Positions 59,616 through 64,000 of a stretch of 64,000 bases of DNA are shown here, piece by piece. The notes below the pieces were generated by a model that saw nothing but the letters and a program-made list of their open reading frames with translations, ran no database searches and was not told the DNA's origin. The DNA comes from Serratia fonticola (GTDB lineage: Bacteria; Pseudomonadota; Gammaproteobacteria; Enterobacterales; Enterobacteriaceae): assembly GCF_006715025.1 (NCBI RefSeq), contig NZ_VFMK01000001.1, forward strand, positions 4,650,001 through 4,714,000, read 5' to 3'. The position numbers and the translations under genes were made by a program. Each line of letters begins with the position of its first letter. The first letter of the stretch is position 1.

Positions 59616-59647
59616 ATGTAATAAGGATACTGTTTTCAGGAGAAAAA

Positions 59648-60589
59648 ATGCGTCTTCCTCTGTTAGTCGTTTCATCCCTGTTTGCTACCGTTTTAGCGTG
59701 CTCATCCCCCGCCATTGCGGCAAGTCAGGAACCCCTTGACGTTGTCCATGCTCAGGGAACCACCCAGGTTGTCAAAAACCCACAGCGTGTGGTGATCCTC
59801 AACCCTGCCACACTGGATATCGCGGATGCTTTGGGTGTGAAGGTGATCGGGGTACCACAAACCAGCGCTCATTACCCGGCCCATCTGGCCAAGTACAACG
59901 GCAGTGAGTACTTCAACGCGGGAACGCTGTTTGAACCCAATTACGAAGCCCTGAGCAACGCCAAACCAGACGTGATCATCGCGGGCTCCCGTGCGGTTGC
60001 CGCCTACAACAAGCTGAGTGAAATTGCGCCAACCATCTCGTTGGATCTTGACCCAAAACATTTCCTGCAGAGCCTGACGCAACGTACCGAACAGTTGGGT
60101 GATATTTTTGGTAAGCAGGAGAAAGCCAAAGAAATTCTGGCTGCCTTTAACGCACAAATTGCCGATATCCACAAAGCCTCTGAACAGGCTGGAAGCGCCA
60201 TGATGCTGATGGTGAATGGCGGCAAGCTGAGCGCCTACTCGCCAAACTCCCGCTTCGGTTTTATCTTTGATGTCCTCGGTTTCAAACCGGCGGCAACATT
60301 CCCGGCAGGCGGCCAGCACGGCAATACCGTGTCACCAGAATTTATCATGGAGGCCAACCCTGACTGGCTGTTTGTACTGGACCGGGACAGCGCCATTGGC
60401 AGTAAAGAAGGCGCTTCCGCCAATCAGGTGCTGGATAACCCTCTGGTACGCAGAACCAACGCCTGGAAAAACCAGCATGTGGTTTATCTCGACTCCAGCT
60501 CTCTGTATATCGCCGGCGGGATCCAGAGCTACAGTAATCTGATGACACAGATAAAACAGGTCCTGGGTAAGTCGAAGCCACAGCCATAA
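59648..60589 (+). CDS. Siderophore ABC transporter substrate-binding protein (FatB/CeuE/VctP-like)
   Basis: Periplasmic Fe-siderophore-binding protein, 313 residues. Signal region 1-24 (cleavage after PAIA, or lipidation at Cys18 of VLAC; ambiguous). Fold: KNPQRVVILNPATLDIADALGVKVIGVP, AKPDVIIAGSRAVAAYNKLSEIAPTISLDLD, GFIFDVLGFKPAATFPAGGQHGNTVSPEFIMEANPDWLFVLDRDSA. This pattern fits the catecholate-binding FatB/CeuE branch by memory. AGGAGA SD. The permease gene starts immediately after its TAA, so tight coupling. Confidence 0.92.
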   Translation: MRLPLLVVSSLFATVLACSSPAIAASQEPLDVVHAQGTTQVVKNPQRVVILNPATLDIADALGVKVIGVPQTSAHYPAHLAKYNGSEYFNAGTLFEPNYEALSNAKPDVIIAGSRAVAAYNKLSEIAPTISLDLDPKHFLQSLTQRTEQLGDIFGKQEKAKEILAAFNAQIADIHKASEQAGSAMMLMVNGGKLSAYSPNSRFGFIFDVLGFKPAATFPAGGQHGNTVSPEFIMEANPDWLFVLDRDSAIGSKEGASANQVLDNPLVRRTNAWKNQHVVYLDSSSLYIAGGIQSYSNLMTQIKQVLGKSKPQP

Positions 60590-61549
60590 ATGAAATCTGC
60601 CGCTTATATTGCCGGCCTGGCGTTGCTGCTGGGCCTTATCCTGCTCAGCCTCTGCGTGGGTGTCAGCCGTATTTCGCTAGTCGAGCTTTGGCATGACGCG
60701 GAAATGCGCGAGATCCTGTTTGTCAGCCGCTTTCCGCGTACTGCAGCCCTGATTCTGGCCGGTAGCGCGATGAGCGTTGCCGGGCAAATCATGCAGATGT
60801 TAACGCAAAACCGCTTTGTCGAACCTTCCGTTGCAGGTACCACGCAATCAGCCGCTCTTGGGCTGTTATTGGTGATGATCATAAGCCCGGCGGCACCGAT
60901 TATGGTCAAAATGGGGATAGCCTCACTGTTTGCCCTGGCCGGAACAGCGCTGTTTATGCTGTTGATTAACCGCATTCAGATGAAATCCTCTCTGATGGTC
61001 CCTTTGGCGGGGATTATGCTGGGTGCGGTATTCAGTTCAGTAACCACCTTCCTGGCCATGCAGTTTGATATGTTGCAATCGCTCGGCGGCTGGGAGTCCG
61101 GTGACTTTTCCAGCGTGATGCAGGGGCGTTACGAACTGCTGTGGGGCGTGGGGGCGATCACGGTGTTGGCCGCCATCATTGCCGATCGCTTTACCGTTGC
61201 GGGAATGGGGCGCGATTTCTCCGTGAACATCGGCGTGAATTATCGCCGGGTACAACTGACGGGGATGGCGATGATCGCCGTCATCAGCGGCGTCGTGATC
61301 GTGGTTATTGGCGTATTGCCATTCCTGGGCCTGATTGTGCCGAATATTGTCAGCATGATTTTTGGCGATAATCTTCGCCGGACCGTGCCTTGGGTCGCTC
61401 TGTTTGGGGCGTTGTTGGTGATCGGTTGCGATATCATTGGCCGCCTGATCATTCACCCGTTTGAAATCCCCGTCAGCGCATTACTCGGGGTGTTAGGTGC
61501 CGCGATGTTCCTTATGCTCATCATCAGAGGGAAACGCCATGCACGCTGA
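60590..61549 (+). CDS. Siderophore ABC transporter permease 1 (FecCD/BtuC family)
   Basis: 319 residues, about nine hydrophobic helices. Family signs: FVSRFPRTAALILAGSAMSVAGQIMQMLTQNRFVEPSVAGTTQSAALG (the RLPR...GxxQ...NPLAxP block in variant form) and GVLPFLGLIVPNIVSMIFGDNLRRTVPW (coupling helix). Forms the heterodimeric channel with permease 2. Starts directly after the binding-protein stop and overlaps permease 2 by 11 nt. Confidence 0.93.
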   Translation: MKSAAYIAGLALLLGLILLSLCVGVSRISLVELWHDAEMREILFVSRFPRTAALILAGSAMSVAGQIMQMLTQNRFVEPSVAGTTQSAALGLLLVMIISPAAPIMVKMGIASLFALAGTALFMLLINRIQMKSSLMVPLAGIMLGAVFSSVTTFLAMQFDMLQSLGGWESGDFSSVMQGRYELLWGVGAITVLAAIIADRFTVAGMGRDFSVNIGVNYRRVQLTGMAMIAVISGVVIVVIGVLPFLGLIVPNIVSMIFGDNLRRTVPWVALFGALLVIGCDIIGRLIIHPFEIPVSALLGVLGAAMFLMLIIRGKRHAR

Positions 61550-62531
61550 CGTTTCATCACCTGGTCGCTCACTCAAAACGTCTCTCTCTCCGGGCAAACG
61601 GCTATGCCTGTTAAGTCTTCTGGCCCTGACGTTGGCCCTCATTTTTATGGTGATCAATCTACAGGGAAATGTGGCTTACATCCTGAAGCACCGGGGGCAG
61701 ATTCTGGCCACCATGGTGCTGGTCGCGTTTGCCTGCGGTATCAGTACGCTCCTGTTCCAGACCATAACGCAGAACCGTATCCTGACCCCTTCCGTGATGG
61801 GGCTGGAGTCCTTGTTCGTGCTGCTCCAGACCCTGCTGGTTTTCTTTTTGAATATTGCCGGGCTGGGCATGTTCGGCAGTATCGGGCAGTTTGTTGGGGA
61901 AGCAGCGCTGTTAATGCTTTTTGCCACATTGCTCTATCGCTGGCTGCTCAGTGGCACCGGGCTCGATCTGCACCGCGTATTGTTGATCGGCCTGGTTTTT
62001 GGCACGCTATTTCGCAGTAGCGCAGGCCTGATGCAGCGCTTGCTGTCCCCCGGCGAGTTTGCCGTGCTGCAAAGCCGCATCTTTGCCACCTTTACCCGCG
62101 CAGACAGCGACGTATTGATGATCTCTGGCGTGATCATCGCGCTTATCACGCTGGTTGTCTGGCGGATGCGCCACCGGCTTGATGTCATCGCACTGGGTAG
62201 CAATACCGCTACTGCACTGGGCATTCCTTACAAACGTTACGTTACCGGCCTGCTGCTGCTGATCTCGGTGCTGGTTGCCATCTCCACGGCGCTGGTCGGC
62301 CCCATGACGTTCCTGGGTCTGTTGATCGTCAATCTGACCTATCCGCTGATGGGGTCCTGGCGTCATAGCTACCTGCTCCCCGGTAGCATAATGATCGGTA
62401 TGATTACGTTGATCGGTGGTCAGTTGGTGCTGGAACGCGTATTTGGTATGGCGGGTACGCTATCCGTTGTCATCGAATTTGTCGGTGGTGGATTGTTTAT
62501 TTATCTCTTACTGAAGAAGGTCGCGAAGTGA
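61539..62531 (+). CDS. Siderophore ABC transporter permease 2 (FecCD/BtuC family)
   Basis: 330 residues from the ATG at 61539 (MHADVSSPGRSLKTS); an earlier start at 61497 would overlap permease 1 too far. About nine to ten helices; TLLFQTITQNRILTPSVMGLESLFVLLQTLLV and GPMTFLGLLIVNLTYPLMGSWRHSYLLPGS are typical of the second permease in FatC/VctG/CeuC-type importers. The last 4 nt overlap the ATPase start, continuing the tight operon. Confidence 0.93.
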   Translation: MHADVSSPGRSLKTSLSPGKRLCLLSLLALTLALIFMVINLQGNVAYILKHRGQILATMVLVAFACGISTLLFQTITQNRILTPSVMGLESLFVLLQTLLVFFLNIAGLGMFGSIGQFVGEAALLMLFATLLYRWLLSGTGLDLHRVLLIGLVFGTLFRSSAGLMQRLLSPGEFAVLQSRIFATFTRADSDVLMISGVIIALITLVVWRMRHRLDVIALGSNTATALGIPYKRYVTGLLLLISVLVAISTALVGPMTFLGLLIVNLTYPLMGSWRHSYLLPGSIMIGMITLIGGQLVLERVFGMAGTLSVVIEFVGGGLFIYLLLKKVAK

Positions 62532-63286
62532 TTGAAGTCAAGAATGTCAGCAAAGGGTATGAAGATCAGCCGGTGCTGCAAAACATCAGCGAAACCCTGC
62601 CCTCTTCGGGTATCACTTCGATTATCGGCCCAAACGGTGCCGGTAAATCAACGCTGCTATCGGTGATGAGCCGCCTGTTGACGCCAGACAGTGGCCAGGT
62701 GATGGTCGACGCACTGAATGTCAATGACGCGAACAGTGAAAAGCTGGCGAAAGTGTTGTCGGTACTACGCCAGGAGAATCACTTCACCAGCCGGTTAAGC
62801 GTCTACGATCTGGTGAGTTTTGGCCGCTATCCTTACACCAAAGGGCGGCTGAATGAAGAAGATCGGCACCATATTAATCAGGCGCTCTCCTTCCTGGATT
62901 TGCTGCCACTCGCCAATCGCTATCTTGATGAGCTTTCCGGTGGCCAGCGGCAACGCGCCTTCGTGGCTATGGTGCTATGTCAGGATACCAAGTACGTTTT
63001 GCTTGATGAGCCGCTCAACAATCTGGATATGAAGCATAGTGTCGCCATGATGAAACAGCTGCGCCGTGCAGCAGACGAGCTGGAGAAATCGATCGTACTG
63101 GTCATTCACGACATCAACTTCGCTTCTGCCTATTCCGATCACATCATCGCAATGAAAGGCGGCGAAGTGGTGTTTCGCGGTACTCCGCCTGAAGTAATGA
63201 TACCAAGCGTAATTGAGGGCATTTTCGATTTACCTGTCTCCATTGAACACCTGGCCGGGCAGCATATTGCTGTTTATTACCGCTAG
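62528..63286 (+). CDS. Siderophore ABC transporter ATPase
   Basis: 252 residues, cytosolic ATPase of the FepC/CeuD type. Walker A GPNGAGKSTLLSVMSRLL (about 36-43), Q-loop VLRQENHFTSRL, signature LSGGQRQRAFVAMVLCQD, Walker B YVLLDEPLNNLDM, H-loop VIHDINFASAYSDHI. The GTG start at 62528 overlaps the permease stop. Completes binding protein-permease-permease-ATPase. No biosynthesis gene for the siderophore is in the window. Confidence 0.95.
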   Translation: MIEVKNVSKGYEDQPVLQNISETLPSSGITSIIGPNGAGKSTLLSVMSRLLTPDSGQVMVDALNVNDANSEKLAKVLSVLRQENHFTSRLSVYDLVSFGRYPYTKGRLNEEDRHHINQALSFLDLLPLANRYLDELSGGQRQRAFVAMVLCQDTKYVLLDEPLNNLDMKHSVAMMKQLRRAADELEKSIVLVIHDINFASAYSDHIIAMKGGEVVFRGTPPEVMIPSVIEGIFDLPVSIEHLAGQHIAVYYR

Positions 63287-63949
63287 GCTTGCAATAACGG
63301 TGCATGCGACTTATCTGCTCTGTGAGAACCAAGGCGCTGCTTCCTTTGAAGACAACATGTGTATCTGAATGCACTGGCGATGGCTCATGCGGTGCATAAC
63401 AACGATGATGCAAATGGCTAAAAATCCCTAAAATCGCTACCCATCTCCGGTTATCTGATCGATATCATCGTTGTCGCTCTTTCGGGTAATAAGCCCCCCA
63501 TTTTTTACGATTAATTTTTGATCTGGCACCTCATGTCAATCAGCTAAACTCGGTATCTTTATGAGACATAAGCGCTATCTGACAACGATGCCTGCCCTGA
63601 ACCGCGCAGGTTTAGCGACAATGGACATAGCGACCTCATCAGATACCGGAAGACCGCTGCCCTAAGCGTTTTACTGGGTTAGATCCTTGATATCACACTG
63701 ATGCCCTCCGCGGATAAAGCGCGACATGACCTGAGTTAACGGGAATTAAGGCTCACGAATTGAATAGGGCGGGCTCAGCATAGGGAGGCCGGACTGTCAG
63801 CATCATGACCGGCGCATAACAATTGTGTCAGCAATAAGCGTTGGCGTAACTGACAAGAATGTCAGGAAACTGTCAGGCAGATGTCGGTGGGCAACGGCTA
63901 CTATGGTCATCGCGCTTCCCCATCATGCATACGCAACAGGAGACTATGG
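63287..63949. other. Intergenic region between siderophore operon and response regulator
   Basis: 663 bp. No gene or RNA recognised; no strong hairpin terminator found after the ATPase. The right end carries the spaced repeats at 63850-63887. Some short in-frame stretches near 63365-63420 may be decayed coding sequence but cannot be assigned. Confidence 0.5.
63850..63887 (+). promoter_or_regulatory. Candidate response-regulator binding repeats
   Basis: TGTCAG at 63860, TGTCAG at 63871 and TGTCGG at 63882 form three direct repeats spaced exactly 11 bp, one per helical turn. CTGACA (63850-63855) also makes an inverted repeat with the first. Typical of OmpR/PhoB-type sites; 63 nt before the response regulator start, so autoregulation is likely. 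Confidence 0.65.
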
Positions 63950-64000
63950 ATGCGACTGTTATTAGTGGAAGATGAAGAAAAAACGTCGTCTTATCTTAGC
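63950..64000 (+). CDS. OmpR-family response regulator, 3' part outside window
   Basis: First 17 residues, MRLLLVEDEEKTSSYLS, match the start of heavy-metal-type response regulators (CusR/IrlR, MKLLIVEDEKKTGEYL). SD CAGGAG about 6 nt before the ATG. Runs off the right edge, so phosphorylation site and DNA-binding domain are not visible. A sensor kinase gene would be expected to follow. Confidence 0.8.
   Translation, partial: MRLLLVEDEEKTSSYLS

Larger units (their letters stand above)
59303..59647. other. Intergenic region between receptor and ABC operon
   Basis: 345 bp: the receptor terminator, a non-coding middle and the operon promoter with the palindrome at 59599-59615. No gene seen. Confidence 0.55.

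Overview
The window looks like chromosomal DNA of an enterobacterium, most probably Serratia or a close Yersiniaceae relative. The clues are near-identical E. coli-type proteins (PhoB, RdgC, AqpZ, PpnP, BrnQ), a phoB-phoR unit followed by an extra PstS-like gene, and scattered accessory genes of a kind common in Serratia. The genus is an inference from remembered gene content; no database was searched. I recognised no rRNA, tRNA, transposase, phage gene or CRISPR array.

Left third (1-25.6 kb). This is an expanded version of the E. coli proY-brnQ-phoRB-sbcDC-mak-rdgC-ppnP-aroM-yaiA-aroL neighbourhood. proY is cut by the left edge. The core order is interrupted by: yidH-yidG behind sbcC; a lone BglG/LicT-type antiterminator with its own RAT/terminator leader; a two-gene peptide exporter (CvaA-like fusion protein plus C39-peptidase ABC transporter); and an IclR regulator with an OPT-family transporter and a DUF1177 gene inserted next to aroM. 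The two promoter regions of that last cluster share a 17-bp palindrome.

Middle (25.6-43.7 kb). A mosaic of short accessory units: GNAT acetyltransferases, a DUF1471 protein, a phytase-like esterase, aqpZ, a methyltransferase facing an XRE regulator, a DUF2076 protein, a pirin with a divergent LysR regulator, a VOC protein with a DeoR regulator, envelope proteins (DUF333 lipoprotein, YjjA, PagP, YqgA), a 2-keto-acid decarboxylase, the YaiW lipoprotein and TehB with an NsrR-like site.

43.7-47.6 kb. An AT-rich stretch carries a 60-residue double-glycine-leader peptide with four cysteines. A VOC protein and a methyltransferase-MFS efflux pair follow. The peptide is the obvious candidate cargo for the exporter 28 kb away, and the pair could be a small secreted-peptide system. 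This is the most interesting content of the window.

47.9-56.6 kb. Cell-wall metabolism: a periplasmic broad-specificity amino-acid racemase convergent with murQ-murP (N-acetylmuramate uptake and cleavage), with murR divergent and a CRP-like site between. Then yqaE, a STAS-domain protein paired with an NDP-sugar pyrophosphorylase, a 56-residue unannotated small protein, a SYLF lipid-binding protein and a Crp/Fnr regulator.

56.6-64 kb. A siderophore system: TonB-dependent receptor behind adjacent CRP-like and Fur-like sites, then a four-gene ABC importer (binding protein, two permeases, ATPase). At the right edge a response regulator begins, preceded by TGTC(A/G)G repeats spaced exactly 11 bp.
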